Source: Streptomyces sp. NBC_00569
GTDB lineage: Bacteria; Actinomycetota; Actinomycetes; Streptomycetales; Streptomycetaceae
NCBI RefSeq assembly: GCF_036345255.1
Contig: NZ_CP107783.1
Coordinates: forward strand, 8,053,001-8,117,000
Length of the DNA: 64,000 nucleotides
Direction of reading: 5' to 3'
Numbering within the stretch: position 1 is the stretch's first letter; each line of letters starts with the position of its first letter. The translations under genes were made by a program, and so were the position numbers. Under the pieces are notes generated by a model. The model did not search any database and was not told the origin of the DNA. It worked only from the letters and a program-made list of their open reading frames with translations. Shown here piece after piece: positions 13,553 through 24,936 of this stretch.

Positions 13553-14398
13553 GTGAAGTTGTTTGCGAAGTTGTTCGGCAAGAGCGCACGTGAGGACAGC
13601 GGCAATGCCAATGCCACTGCCCGCCACCGTGCACCGCGTGCCCAGGATGCGGAGGTGCAGGGGACGGAGCGTCCGCTGTTCCGTGATCAGGTCAGCCCTC
13701 AGGGTGGTGACATTTCGGGCGGACAGGGCGCGTCGTCTGTTGACCCTGCCGCGTCCGGCCGCATAGGTTTCGGGGAACCGTCAACCTCAAGTGCGGGTGG
13801 AGGGTTTACCCCCGATCCGTATGCGTCCCATGCCCCCGCGGGGCAGTCGCGGCAGGAGGATCCGTCCATGTCGGCACTGGTGTGTACGAGGTGCGGAAAC
13901 CGCAACGCCGAGGCGAGCCGGTTCTGCTCCAACTGTGGTGCGCCTCTGCGGGCCACGGCCGAGCGTCCGTCCGAGACGACCTCGACTATTTCCATTTCGG
14001 GCCTTGAGGCCTACGACGCCGAAGTCACCGGTCAGACGCTGTCGCCGGCGCTCTCCCCGGAGGCCCAGGCCGCCGTCGACGCCCTGCCGCTCGGCTCGGC
14101 GCTCCTGGTGGTGCGACGCGGTCCGAATTCGGGCAGCCGCTTCCTCCTCGACGGCGAACTGACCACGGCGGGACGGCACCCGCAGAGCGACATCTTCCTT
14201 GACGACGTGACCGTTTCGCGTCGCCACGTGGAGTTCCGTCGCGGTGCTGACGGCGCCTTCACCGTCAGCGACGTGGGCAGCCTCAACGGCACGTACGTCA
14301 ACCGGGAGCGGATCGACTCGGTCACGCTGTCGAACGGCGACGAGGTGCAGATCGGTAAGTACCGGTTGGTCTTCTACGCGAGCCAGCGGGGCATCTGA
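13553..14398 (+). CDS. garA: FHA-domain protein with zinc ribbon, GarA-like
   Basis: A 281-aa soluble protein. A zinc ribbon (CTRCGN...FCSNCG) sits near residues 110-128, then the motif ETTS near 140, then an FHA domain (about 180-275) with SRRHVEFR and SLNGTYVN. In mycobacteria GarA carries a phosphorylated ETTS motif and an FHA domain; Ser/Thr kinases switch its grip on 2-oxoglutarate and glutamate enzymes. The same motif order and neighbourhood (ftsR next) support homology, although the long N-terminus and zinc ribbon are extra. GTG 13553 is chosen over the upstream ATG 13493 because GGGG lies 8 bases upstream and the protein then starts MKLFAKLFGK. Confidence 0.82.
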   Translation: MKLFAKLFGKSAREDSGNANATARHRAPRAQDAEVQGTERPLFRDQVSPQGGDISGGQGASSVDPAASGRIGFGEPSTSSAGGGFTPDPYASHAPAGQSRQEDPSMSALVCTRCGNRNAEASRFCSNCGAPLRATAERPSETTSTISISGLEAYDAEVTGQTLSPALSPEAQAAVDALPLGSALLVVRRGPNSGSRFLLDGELTTAGRHPQSDIFLDDVTVSRRHVEFRRGADGAFTVSDVGSLNGTYVNRERIDSVTLSNGDEVQIGKYRLVFYASQRGI

Positions 14399-14414
14399 CC
14401 TGTCAGGAAGGTCC

Positions 14415-15158
14415 ATGCTTCAAACACCGAAGGGCGGTGCCGGTCACGGCATCGCCCTCACGGACAGTCGGCTGATGAGCATCGGCACCGTGCTGAACGT
14501 GCTGCGCGACGAGTTCCCCGAAGTCACCATCTCCAAGATCAGGTTTCTGGAGTCGGAGGGGCTGATCGAGCCGCAGCGTACCCCTTCGGGGTATCGCAAG
14601 TTCAGCCCGGACGACGTCGAGCGACTTGCCCACGTACTGCGCATGCAGCGGGACCATTACCTGCCGCTGAAGGTCATCAAGGAACAGCTCGACGCCCTGG
14701 AGCGGGGAGAAGCGATCACGCTGCCCTCTGCGGGACGACCGGGCGACGGCGAGGACGGCAGGGCCCAGGAGGGCGGCGACGGGCCGACAGTGGCCCGTGT
14801 GGGCCGTGAGGAGCTGCTCGCCGCCGCCGGCATCGAGTCTCCCGAGCTCGACGAGTGGGAGTCGTACGGCCTCATCGCGCCGCTGCCCGACGGCGGATAC
14901 GACGCGGAGGCGGTCACGGTCGCCGGGCTGGTCATGGAACTGGGCCGCTTCGGGATCGAGCCGCGGCATCTGCGGGCGATGAAGGCCGCGGCCGACCGGG
15001 AGGCCGGTCTGGTCGACCAGGTCGTCGCTCCGCTGCGACGGCACCGCAATCCCCAGACCCGGGCCCATGCGCAGGCCCGCGCGAAGGAGCTGGCGGGGCT
15101 GACGGTGAAGCTTCACGGTGCGCTTGTGCAGACCGCGCTCGGCGTGCGTCTGCCCTGA
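14415..15158 (+). CDS. ftsR: MerR-family transcriptional regulator FtsR
   Basis: A 247-aa regulator with an N-terminal MerR helix-turn-helix (about residues 18-85: TISKIRFLESEGLIEPQRTP, then GYRKFS) and a C-terminal half with no metal-binding cysteine pattern. It matches the FtsR family, which in Corynebacterium glutamicum activates ftsZ transcription. ATG 14415 has AGGAAGG upstream. It sits 16 bases after the FHA gene, so the two are probably one operon, as in mycobacteria (Rv1827-Rv1828). Confidence 0.87.
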   Translation: MLQTPKGGAGHGIALTDSRLMSIGTVLNVLRDEFPEVTISKIRFLESEGLIEPQRTPSGYRKFSPDDVERLAHVLRMQRDHYLPLKVIKEQLDALERGEAITLPSAGRPGDGEDGRAQEGGDGPTVARVGREELLAAAGIESPELDEWESYGLIAPLPDGGYDAEAVTVAGLVMELGRFGIEPRHLRAMKAAADREAGLVDQVVAPLRRHRNPQTRAHAQARAKELAGLTVKLHGALVQTALGVRLP

Positions 15159-15232
15159 TCCGAGGGGTGCTCGCGCGGTGTGCGTCCGGCGATCGACGGG
15201 TGCCCGACTACCCAAACCTGCCGGGCACGTCC

Positions 15233-15238
15233 TAGGGT
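15233..15238 (+). promoter_or_regulatory. Candidate -10 box of a leaderless transcript for the DUF151 gene
   Basis: TAGGGT ends 6 bases before the GTG at 15245, which would put transcription start at or next to the start codon. No Shine-Dalgarno sequence is present in the gap. This matches the leaderless genes common in Streptomyces. No good -35 is visible. Confidence 0.45.
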
Positions 15239-15244
15239 TGCTGT

Positions 15245-15718
15245 GTGAACGAGCTCGACGTCGTAGGTGTCCGGGTCGAAATGCCCTCCAACCAACCGAT
15301 CGTGCTCCTGCGTGAAGTGGGAGGCGACCGCTACCTCCCCATCTGGATCGGACCGGGGGAGGCGACGGCCATCGCCTTCGCACAGCAGGGCATGGCCCCC
15401 GCACGCCCGCTGACGCACGACCTTTTCAAGGACGTGCTGGAAGCGGTCGGGCAGGAGCTCACGGAAGTACGCATCACGGACCTGCGCGAAGGCGTCTTCT
15501 ACGCGGAACTGGTGTTCTCGAGCGGAGTCGAGGTCAGTGCCCGCCCGTCGGACGCCATAGCGCTCGCGCTGCGCACCGGTACGCCGATCTACGGCAGTGA
15601 CGGTGTGCTCGACGATGCCGGGATCGCGATCCCGGATGAGCAGGAGGACGAGGTGGAGAAGTTCCGCGAGTTCCTCGACCAGATCTCGCCCGAGGACTTC
15701 GGGACCAACAGTCAGTGA
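15245..15718 (+). CDS. Bifunctional nuclease family protein (DUF151)
   Basis: A 157-aa soluble protein of the DUF151 (BFN) family, whose plant members have DNase and RNase activity. Family landmarks are visible: LLREVGGDRYLPIWIG near 20-35, the tract EATAIAFAQQG near 38, and SARPSDAIALALR near 98. It is the counterpart of mycobacterial Rv1829 between the two MerR genes. The GTG start follows directly after a -10-like box with no ribosome site. Whether the bacterial protein is a nuclease is not shown by sequence. Confidence 0.85.
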   Translation: MNELDVVGVRVEMPSNQPIVLLREVGGDRYLPIWIGPGEATAIAFAQQGMAPARPLTHDLFKDVLEAVGQELTEVRITDLREGVFYAELVFSSGVEVSARPSDAIALALRTGTPIYGSDGVLDDAGIAIPDEQEDEVEKFREFLDQISPEDFGTNSQ

Positions 15719-15912
15719 GGCGAGCGGCCGTCGTGAGGCGGCCGCTGCCGCGCCGGAGGCCCGGCCGGACCATTCGGCTAGCCTTTCCCCGCGGTGAGGC
15801 ACGGGAAACCACTCGTAGGGTGATTATCACTCGGCGTGCCGAGTGTGGCGATCGTTGACGCACCCCTGGTGACTGCCTACCGTCGAGAAGGCAGGTCAAA
15901 GAGGAGGTCGGC

Positions 15913-16557
15913 GTGAGAAGCAGCGGCGGCGGTACGGCTGGGGGCGGCGGACACAGTCCGGCGGAGAGCGGCCCGTACTCGCTTCACGGCCACGCGGCCG
16001 GTCACATTCCGCATCGGCCGACGGTGTTGCCGGTGGTCGCTCAGCGGGATGACGAGGCGACGCCCGAGCAGGTCGGATACCGGGGCCCCACCGCGTGCGC
16101 GGCGGCCGGTATCACCTATCGGCAACTGGACTACTGGGCGAGGACCGGACTGGTCGAGCCGAGTGTGCGCCCGGCCCACGGGTCAGGGACCCAGCGGCTC
16201 TACAGCTTCCGGGACGTCGTCGTCCTGAAGATCGTGAAGCGGTTCCTGGACACCGGTGTCTCCCTGCAGAACATCCGCACCACGGTGCAGCATCTGCGGG
16301 AGCGCGGCTTCAGTGATCTGGAGCGGCTGACCCTCATGAGCGACGGCGCGACCGTCTACGAGTGCAGCTCGCCTGCGGAGGTCCATGATCTGCTCCAGGG
16401 CGGTCAGGGCATCTTCGGTATCGCTGTCGGTGTGGTGTGGCGGGATGTCGAGAGCGCCCTGTCGCAGCTGCACGGGGAGCGCATCGACACCGGCGAGACG
16501 CTCCTCGGGAACAACCCGGCGGACGAGCTGGCGAGACGGCGCCACCGCGCGGTGTGA
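15913..16557 (+). CDS. MerR-family transcriptional regulator (Rv1830-like)
   Basis: A 214-aa regulator. After about 55 Gly/Pro/His-rich residues comes a MerR winged helix (GITYRQLDYWARTGLVEPSV near 62-82, then QRLYSFRDVVVLKIVKRFLD). The C-terminal part (VQHLRERGFSDLERLTLMSD) matches the second MerR gene next to DUF151 in mycobacteria. GTG 15913 is preceded by AGAGGAGG. It is a probable paralogue of ftsR with a different effector domain. Target genes are unknown. Confidence 0.86.
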   Translation: MRSSGGGTAGGGGHSPAESGPYSLHGHAAGHIPHRPTVLPVVAQRDDEATPEQVGYRGPTACAAAGITYRQLDYWARTGLVEPSVRPAHGSGTQRLYSFRDVVVLKIVKRFLDTGVSLQNIRTTVQHLRERGFSDLERLTLMSDGATVYECSSPAEVHDLLQGGQGIFGIAVGVVWRDVESALSQLHGERIDTGETLLGNNPADELARRRHRAV

Positions 16558-16613
16558 GCGGGGCCGATGCGTCAGCCGGGGCATTGTCAGTGCCGTAGGG
16601 CAGCATCGGACAT

Positions 16614-18044
16614 GTGAGAACCGCGCCCACCATCCTGCATCTCGACATGGATGCCTTCTACGCCTCGGCGGAGCAGGCGTCGAAGCCGAGTCTGCGCGGG
16701 AAAGCCGTGGTCGTGGGCGGGATCGGGCCTCGTGGGGTGGTGGCCACCGCTTCGTACGAGGCCCGGGTGTTCGGGGTGCACTCGGCGATGCCGATAGGAC
16801 AGGCGCGCAGGCTCGCGCCCAATGCCGCGTATCTCGTGCCGCGCTTCCGGCTGTACCGGGAGGTCAGCGAGCAGGTGATGGGCCTGCTGCGGGCGCTGTC
16901 GCCGCTGGTGGAGCCGCTGAGCCTCGATGAGGCGTTCGTCGATCTGGAGGCCGGTGAGACGGCCTGGGACGCCGCGTCGGCGCGGCTCGTCGGTGAGCGG
17001 CTGCGGGACGAGATCAAGGCCGTGACCGGTCTGACCGGGTCGGTGGGGCTCGCGGCGTCGAAGATGCTGGCGAAGATCGCCTCCGAGGAGGCGAAGCCGG
17101 ACGGTCTGGTGCTGATAGAGCCGGGCACCGAGCGCGCCATGCTCGGGCCCATGTCGGTGCGCACGCTGCCCGGCGTGGGGCCGGCGACCGGGGATCATCT
17201 GAGACGTGCCGGGATCACCACGGTCGAGGAGATCGCCGAGGCAGGCGAGGACGAGCTCGTGCGGCTGCTGGGGAAGTCGCACGGGGCGTCGCTGTACGCC
17301 ATGGCCCTCGCGCACGACGACCGGCCCGTGGTGGCCGAGCGCGACGCCAAATCGGTGTCGGTCGAGGACACGTACGACGTGGACATCCACGACCGGGTGC
17401 GGGTGCGGACCGAGGTGCAGCGGCTTGCGGAGCGGTGCGTGCAGCGGTTGCGGGGGGCGGAGCGGTCCGGGCGGACCGTGGTCCTCAAGGTCCGGCGCTA
17501 CGACTTCTCCACGCTGACGAGGTCGGAGACGCTGCGCGGGCCCACCGACGACCCCGCCGTGGTGCGGGAGGCGGCAGCCCGGCTCCTGGAGTCCGTGGAC
17601 ACGACGGGTGGGGTGCGGCTGCTCGGTGTGGGGGTGACAGGCCTGGCCGACTACACGCAGGAGGACCTGTTCGCGCAGGCGCGGGCACAGGCCGAGGCCG
17701 ATGCGCACGTGGCCGAGGGGGAGCGTGAGGGCGAGGCGGAGGGGGCGGGTGGCGCGGGGGACGAGGTCCAGGTGGCTGCCGGAGAGGTCGTCGAGGCCGC
17801 GGACCGGCGCTGGGTGGCCGGGCACGATGTGCGGCACGAGGAGTTCGGGCACGGGTGGGTGCAGGGCAGCGGGCTCGGGCGGGTGACCGTGCGCTTCGAG
17901 ACGCCGTACTCGGTGCCGGGGCGGGTGCGTACGTTCCGGACCGATGACCCCGCGCTGGTACCTGCGGAGCCGCTGCCGCTGGTGGAGGGCGGGGCCGGGC
18001 GCTTTGCGGCGCGGGAGCCGGAAGCCGGGTCAGGTGTCGTCTGA
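16614..18044 (+). CDS. dinB: DNA polymerase IV (Y-family translesion polymerase)
   Basis: A 476-aa polymerase. The catalytic motifs are intact: LDMDAFYASAE near residues 9-18 and LSLDEAFVDLE near 103. Helix-hairpin-helix contacts are at TLPGVGPATG near 185. The little-finger domain runs to about 345, followed by QEDLF, which fits the QxxLF clamp-binding motif. The tail (about 350-476) is charged and longer than in E. coli Pol IV. GTG start. The 3' end overlaps the convergent PRC-barrel gene by 15 bases. Confidence 0.93.
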   Translation: MRTAPTILHLDMDAFYASAEQASKPSLRGKAVVVGGIGPRGVVATASYEARVFGVHSAMPIGQARRLAPNAAYLVPRFRLYREVSEQVMGLLRALSPLVEPLSLDEAFVDLEAGETAWDAASARLVGERLRDEIKAVTGLTGSVGLAASKMLAKIASEEAKPDGLVLIEPGTERAMLGPMSVRTLPGVGPATGDHLRRAGITTVEEIAEAGEDELVRLLGKSHGASLYAMALAHDDRPVVAERDAKSVSVEDTYDVDIHDRVRVRTEVQRLAERCVQRLRGAERSGRTVVLKVRRYDFSTLTRSETLRGPTDDPAVVREAAARLLESVDTTGGVRLLGVGVTGLADYTQEDLFAQARAQAEADAHVAEGEREGEAEGAGGAGDEVQVAAGEVVEAADRRWVAGHDVRHEEFGHGWVQGSGLGRVTVRFETPYSVPGRVRTFRTDDPALVPAEPLPLVEGGAGRFAAREPEAGSGVV

Positions 18045-18440
18045 CGGGCGGGCGATCTTGCCGAAGTCCCGGTCCTCAGGGGGCTTGGGGTCGTCCGGGG
18101 CCGAGAGGTCGAGACCGTAGTGGTGGTAGAGCTGGAGTTCCTGTTCGGGGGAGAGGTGACGGCCGACGCCGAAGTCGGGGGCGTCCTTGATCAGGGAGCG
18201 TTCGAAGGGGATGCGCAGCGTGCCCTCCACCAGCTCGCTCGGCTCCAGGGGGACGAAGGCGTCACGGCTGAACAGGCCTGTGCGTATCGCCGCCCACTCG
18301 GGGACACCGGTCGCGTCGTCGAGATAGACCTCGTCGACGGTTCCGATCTTGGCTCCGTTGCGGTCGAACGCCTTGCGGCCGATCAGGTTGCGCGGATCGA
18401 CATCGGTCTGCACGGGGCCCTCCAGCTGCTCGCAACTCAT
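18030..18440 (-). CDS. PRC-barrel domain protein
   Basis: A 136-aa soluble protein with a PRC-barrel fold in residues about 10-80 (LIGRKAFDRNGAKIGTVDEV, then YLDDATGVPEWAAIRTG). The C-terminal tail is acidic and Pro-rich and contains HLSPEQELQLYHHYG. PRC-barrel proteins of this type are stress-associated or of unknown role in actinobacteria. ATG 18440 is the only good start. It is convergent with dinB and divergent from the glycine riboswitch. Confidence 0.82.
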   Translation of the reverse strand: MSCEQLEGPVQTDVDPRNLIGRKAFDRNGAKIGTVDEVYLDDATGVPEWAAIRTGLFSRDAFVPLEPSELVEGTLRIPFERSLIKDAPDFGVGRHLSPEQELQLYHHYGLDLSAPDDPKPPEDRDFGKIARPSDDT

Positions 18441-18532
18441 CCGTAAGCACTACCAAAGTGCACATTGGGGAAGGCGGCCACTCGAGGCCGGGGGTGTTGT
18501 CGCCGCTGGTAGGCTTGCGATGGCTGCTGACC

Positions 18533-18739
18533 CCGTGCGGGAGAGTCCTTCGGATGACACCGGAGGCGCCGAAGGAGCAACTCCTCCCCGGAATCTCTCA
18601 GGCCCCTGTACCGCACGGACGAGGTCACTCTGGAAAGCAGGGCGGGCGTTCAGGCCTCCGCTCTCACCGACGGTGAAAGTCGTCATGCCCTCCGTGATGT
18701 GGGGTGTGCCGGTGAAACTCTCAGGTTGAGATGACAGAG
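18533..18739 (+). promoter_or_regulatory. Tandem glycine riboswitch upstream of gcvP
   Basis: Two glycine aptamers in series. Aptamer 1 is closed by CCGTGCGG (18533-18540) and CCGCACGG (18611-18618) and contains GGAGAG, GCGCCGAAGGAGCAA and CTCTCAGG. Aptamer 2 is closed by CTCTG (18628-18632) and CAGAG (18735-18739) and contains CACCGACGGTGAAAG and AAACTCTCAGGTTGAGATGA. The nine-base linker 18619-18627 is typical of the cooperative tandem class. A GGGCACC/GGTGCCC hairpin (18753-18774) follows and may be the expression platform. Glycine binding should raise gcvP expression. Confidence 0.93.
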
Positions 18740-18807
18740 GGGGAGGCCGTCCGGGCACCCGCGCCGTGGTGCCCCTCGCAGGTCGCAATGACCAGGAGGC
18801 CTCGCCA

Positions 18808-21693
<2,886 letters not shown>

Positions 21694-21713
21694 TACACAC
21701 GCTGACATGCGTC

Positions 21714-21750
21714 AGGGCCGGTTCCGGGGTCTCCCGGGGCCGGCCCTTTC
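21714..21750 (+). terminator. Intrinsic terminator downstream of gcvP
   Basis: Perfect 8-bp stem AGGGCCGG (21714-21721) with CCGGCCCT (21740-21747), with further pairing of GGG/CCC inside the loop, followed by TTTC. It lies 20 bases after the gcvP stop. Confidence 0.72.
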
Positions 21751-21782
21751 GTACGGGGGACGCCGTCGGCGTCCGGCTGCGC

Positions 21783-21980
21783 TCAGGCCGCGGTGACGAC
21801 GTGCACCGGGCGGTGCGGCGCGATGATCTGGCCGTTGGGCAGCAGCTCACCGGTGTCCTCGAAGAGCAGGACGCCGTTGCAGAGCAGACTCCAGCCCTGT
21901 TCGGGGTGGTGGGCCACAGGGAGCGCGGCCTCCCGGTCGGCGGAGTCTGCGGACGGGCACGGTGGCTGGTGCTGGCACAT
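21783..21980 (-). CDS. DUF5999 family small cysteine-containing protein
   Basis: A 65-aa protein starting MCQHQPPCPSADSADREAA with a conserved core EQGWSLLCNGVLLFEDTGEL and end IIAPHRP. This is the DUF5999 pattern found across Streptomyces. Three cysteines (C2, C8 and the one in LLCNG) could bind metal, but this is inference. ATG 21980 is chosen over longer in-frame starts because family members begin at this Met and AGGGAAAG lies upstream. Function unknown. Confidence 0.78.
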   Translation of the reverse strand: MCQHQPPCPSADSADREAALPVAHHPEQGWSLLCNGVLLFEDTGELLPNGQIIAPHRPVHVVTAA

Positions 21981-22260
21981 GGATGGGATCTTTCCCTGTG
22001 AAGTGATGTCGGTGATGGGTGTGATGTCGCTGTCTGTCCTGCGGCTCGAAGCGTTGTTCATGGCCGCCCCCCGTTTGTCGGTCGGTCCGGAACCCAGTGT
22101 TGCCCCACGGGCGTCAATCCGCAGGTATTTCGTCGCAGCGGTCCTCACTGGATGATGACGCGTCACCCGTGCGGACGGTTCACCCCAACTGCACTGTCCC
22201 TTCGGGTGGTTCGGGGTGGCCTGACCGGGCTAGTCCGGACGGGCCCGCGAGGGCATGACT

Positions 22261-22296
22261 GCGCCCCGCGACCGGTCGGCATCGGCAGCGGGGCGC
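22261..22296 (-). terminator. Terminator-like hairpin after the unknown minus-strand gene
   Basis: Perfect 9-bp stem GCGCCCCGC (22261-22269) with GCGGGGCGC (22288-22296), about 20 bases beyond the stop of the gene at 22316. There is no T-run, as is usual for Streptomyces terminators. Confidence 0.6.
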
Positions 22297-22315
22297 GTCG
22301 GACGGTCCGGTCGCG

Positions 22316-22903
22316 TCAGGCGGGTGAGCCCAGAAGTGGCGCGGGGGTCAGTCGATGAGTGAGGACGGGCAGCAGTTCGGCGACCCGGTGGGGGCGGTGG
22401 GCGGCGATGCCGGGCGGCGCGGGCGCGAGCGGGACCAGGAGATCACTGGCCGCGGGATGTCCCGTGGAGGCGTCGGCGTTGCAGTCCCCGTGCAGCCAGA
22501 GGGTGAGCATGTACAGCTCCGGGACCGAGAGCAGGCGCGGTTGGTAGGCCGCGGGCATGGACTCGGCCTGGCGCAGCGCGCGTTCGGTGGCCGCGAGGTA
22601 CGGGCCCTCGAAGAAGTGCGAGAACGCCCAGCCGTCGGCGGTCAGCATCGTGTCCGCGGCGGCGACCGCGCGCTCCCCGCAGCGGATCAGGAACCGCCAG
22701 CCGGCGAGTCGGGTCGGCGAGGGGCCCGCGCTGCCCGTGACCCGGTCCAGTACATGGACGGGCAAAGGGAGTTCGGGGCTCACCGGTCCTTGGGCGGAGC
22801 GCAGGGAAGGGGTGCGGGCCTCGCGGACTGCGGTGGGGGAACCGAGGGCCGTGAGGACGGTGCGCAGGGCGGGCGCGGGAGCCGGAGGGACATGCAGCGG
22901 CAT
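22316..22903 (-). CDS. Hypothetical protein, 195 aa
   Basis: I do not recognise a family. The protein is Pro/Ala/Leu-rich, with no transmembrane span or signal peptide. The more structured middle reads RLAGWRFLIRCGERAVAAAD, then GWAFSHFFEGPYLAATERAL, then LSVPELYMLTLWLHGD, which looks like a compact alpha/beta or alpha-helical domain; the last 50 residues include LLVPLAPAPPGIAAHRP. ATG 22903 is followed by good codon bias and an AGGCG upstream. The ORF remains open to 23173, but that extension has poor composition. It is probably a lineage-specific Streptomyces gene. Confidence 0.65.
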   Translation of the reverse strand: MPLHVPPAPAPALRTVLTALGSPTAVREARTPSLRSAQGPVSPELPLPVHVLDRVTGSAGPSPTRLAGWRFLIRCGERAVAAADTMLTADGWAFSHFFEGPYLAATERALRQAESMPAAYQPRLLSVPELYMLTLWLHGDCNADASTGHPAASDLLVPLAPAPPGIAAHRPHRVAELLPVLTHRLTPAPLLGSPA

Positions 22904-23393
22904 GGTGGGTCGCCTCTCATTCGGCAGGCACGGTGGATCGAGGGCGTGGCGGGACGAGCGGACGGCGCTGTCTGCTGACCGGGCCAGAGGGGGCGGGGCA
23001 GGTACCGCGAGCGCCAACTCTCTGCCTCGTTCGCGAAGTTTATACGACACGTGTTCACGCAGTGTTTCGTCTAGCCGTCGCGAAAATACTCGGCAAGGCG
23101 TTATTCGGTCGCCGGGATGAGGGAAATCTCCCGATTTCCAGCGGGGCCGGGTCCGTGACCTCGTAATCTTCACGGCGAGCGGACGGCCGATTCTCGTCGG
23201 CGTTTATCACCAGGCTAGGTGGAATCGACTCTTCGACATGCTGCATGCCGCGTGAATGTGCCCCGTGACAACTGCTGCGAGCCTACTCGCCCGTGGCCGG
23301 AAGCGGGGCGTTATCGATCAACTTGCCTGGGCATCATCCACCGTGACACAGCGGCCGGGAGGGCCGGCCGCCCACGCGAGGAGGGACGCTTCC
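22904..23393. other. 490-base intergenic region without a gene
   Basis: This separates two divergent genes (22903 minus, 23394 plus). The central part, about 23035-23250, is less GC-rich than its surroundings. A TATAAA on the minus strand near 23040-23046 is a plausible -10 for the minus gene. No ORF above about 20 codons has coding character, and no clear palindrome or RNA structure was seen. Confidence 0.5.
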
Positions 23394-24914
23394 ATGGGGG
23401 AGAAGGTCGTGGCGGGCGCGTTCGACCTGTCCGATCGGCGGCACTACCGCAGGAAGTTGCAGCAGTGTCTGGCGGGGCTGGGGCGACTCCTGGAGGAGGA
23501 GAGGTTCGACCGTCCGAGGAATCTGATGGGCCTGGAGATCGAGTTGAATCTCGCAGGACCCGACGGCATGCCGAAAATGATGAATGCGCAAGTTCTCGAG
23601 CGCATCGCGAGCCGTGATTTCCAGACCGAACTCGGAATGTTCAATCTGGAAGTGAACATTGCCCCCCATCGATTGGAAGGCCGCGTTCTCGACCGGCTCG
23701 CCGAGGAGCTCAGGACCGGCCTCGCCTATGCCCACCGGAAAGCGAACGAGGTGGACGCCGGGATCGTGATGATCGGCATTCTCCCGACGCTCGGGCCCGA
23801 TGATCTCGTCTCCGCGAACCTGTCGGACGTGGACCGCTACAGCCTCCTCAACGACCAGATGGTGGCCGCGCGCGGCGAGGACTTCGTGGTCGACATCGAC
23901 GGGGTGGAGCACCTGCGCTGCAGCTCGGGGTCCATCGTGACCGAAGCGGCCTGCACCTCCGTGCAGTTGCACCTCCAGGTCACGCCCGCCCGCTTCGCCG
24001 ACGTGTGGAACGCGGCGCAGGCCGTCGCGGCCGTGCAGGTCGCGGTCGGCGCCAACTCGCCCTTCCTGTTCGGGCATGAGCTGTGGCGGGAGTCGCGGCC
24101 GCCCCTGTTCCAGCAGTCGACGGACACCCGCCCGCCCGAGCTCCAGGCCCAGGGGGTACGGCCGCGTACCTGGTTCGGCGAGCGCTGGATCAGCAGCGCG
24201 TACGACCTGTTCGAGGAGAACCTGCGCTACTTCCCCCCGCTGCTGCCCCTGTGCGACGACGAGGAGCCGCTGCGCGTCATCGACGACGACGGGGTGCCGG
24301 CGCTCGGCGAGCTCGTCCTGCACAACGGCACCGTCTACCGCTGGAACCGGCCCGTGTACGGGATAGCCGACGGCATGCCGCACCTGCGCGTGGAGAACCG
24401 CGTCCTGCCCGCGGGGCCCACGGTCACCGACGTCATCGCGAACGTCGCCTTCTACTACGGCGTCGTGCGCGCCCTCGCCGAGGACGCCCGCCCCGTCTGG
24501 ACCCGCCTGCCCTTCGACGCGGCGGCCCGCAACTTCGACGAGGCGTGCCGGTACGGGATCGAGGCGCGCCTCGACTGGCCGCGCCGGGGCCGCTTCGGCG
24601 GGGTCGAGAAGGTTCCCGCCGTCACGCTCGTACGGGACGAGCTGCTGCCGCTGGCCGCCGCCGGGCTCGACGCCTGGGGGGTCGAGGCGGCCGACCGTGA
24701 CTTCTACCTCGGGGTGGTCGAGGAACGCTGCCGGCGGCGGGTCAACGGGGCCTCGTGGCAGGCGGCCACGTTCCACCGCGCGCTGGAGAGCGGCCTGGAG
24801 CGCGACGCGGCGCTGGCGGCGACCACCCGGCGCTACTGCGAGCTGATGCACGCGGGCGACCCGGTGCACACCTGGCCGGTGGGGCTCCCGGCGCCGGCGG
24901 TGCAACTGGGCTGA
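23394..24914 (+). CDS. Glutamate-cysteine ligase family protein (GCS2 type)
   Basis: A 506-aa ATP-grasp-like carboxylate-amine ligase of the GCS2 family. Landmarks are GLEIELNLAGPDG near residue 45, FNLEVNIAPHRLEG near 83, VTEAACTSVQLHLQVTPARF near 185 and NSPFLFGHELWRESR near 222. Members join glutamate to cysteine or a related amine (EgtA is one branch). Streptomyces makes mycothiol and ergothioneine rather than glutathione, so the substrate is uncertain. ATG 23394 has GAGGAGGGA upstream, which outranks the longer in-frame start at 23256. Confidence 0.87.
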   Translation: MGEKVVAGAFDLSDRRHYRRKLQQCLAGLGRLLEEERFDRPRNLMGLEIELNLAGPDGMPKMMNAQVLERIASRDFQTELGMFNLEVNIAPHRLEGRVLDRLAEELRTGLAYAHRKANEVDAGIVMIGILPTLGPDDLVSANLSDVDRYSLLNDQMVAARGEDFVVDIDGVEHLRCSSGSIVTEAACTSVQLHLQVTPARFADVWNAAQAVAAVQVAVGANSPFLFGHELWRESRPPLFQQSTDTRPPELQAQGVRPRTWFGERWISSAYDLFEENLRYFPPLLPLCDDEEPLRVIDDDGVPALGELVLHNGTVYRWNRPVYGIADGMPHLRVENRVLPAGPTVTDVIANVAFYYGVVRALAEDARPVWTRLPFDAAARNFDEACRYGIEARLDWPRRGRFGGVEKVPAVTLVRDELLPLAAAGLDAWGVEAADRDFYLGVVEERCRRRVNGASWQAATFHRALESGLERDAALAATTRRYCELMHAGDPVHTWPVGLPAPAVQLG

Positions 24915-24936
24915 CCGGCGCGGCGGTTCGGCCGGG

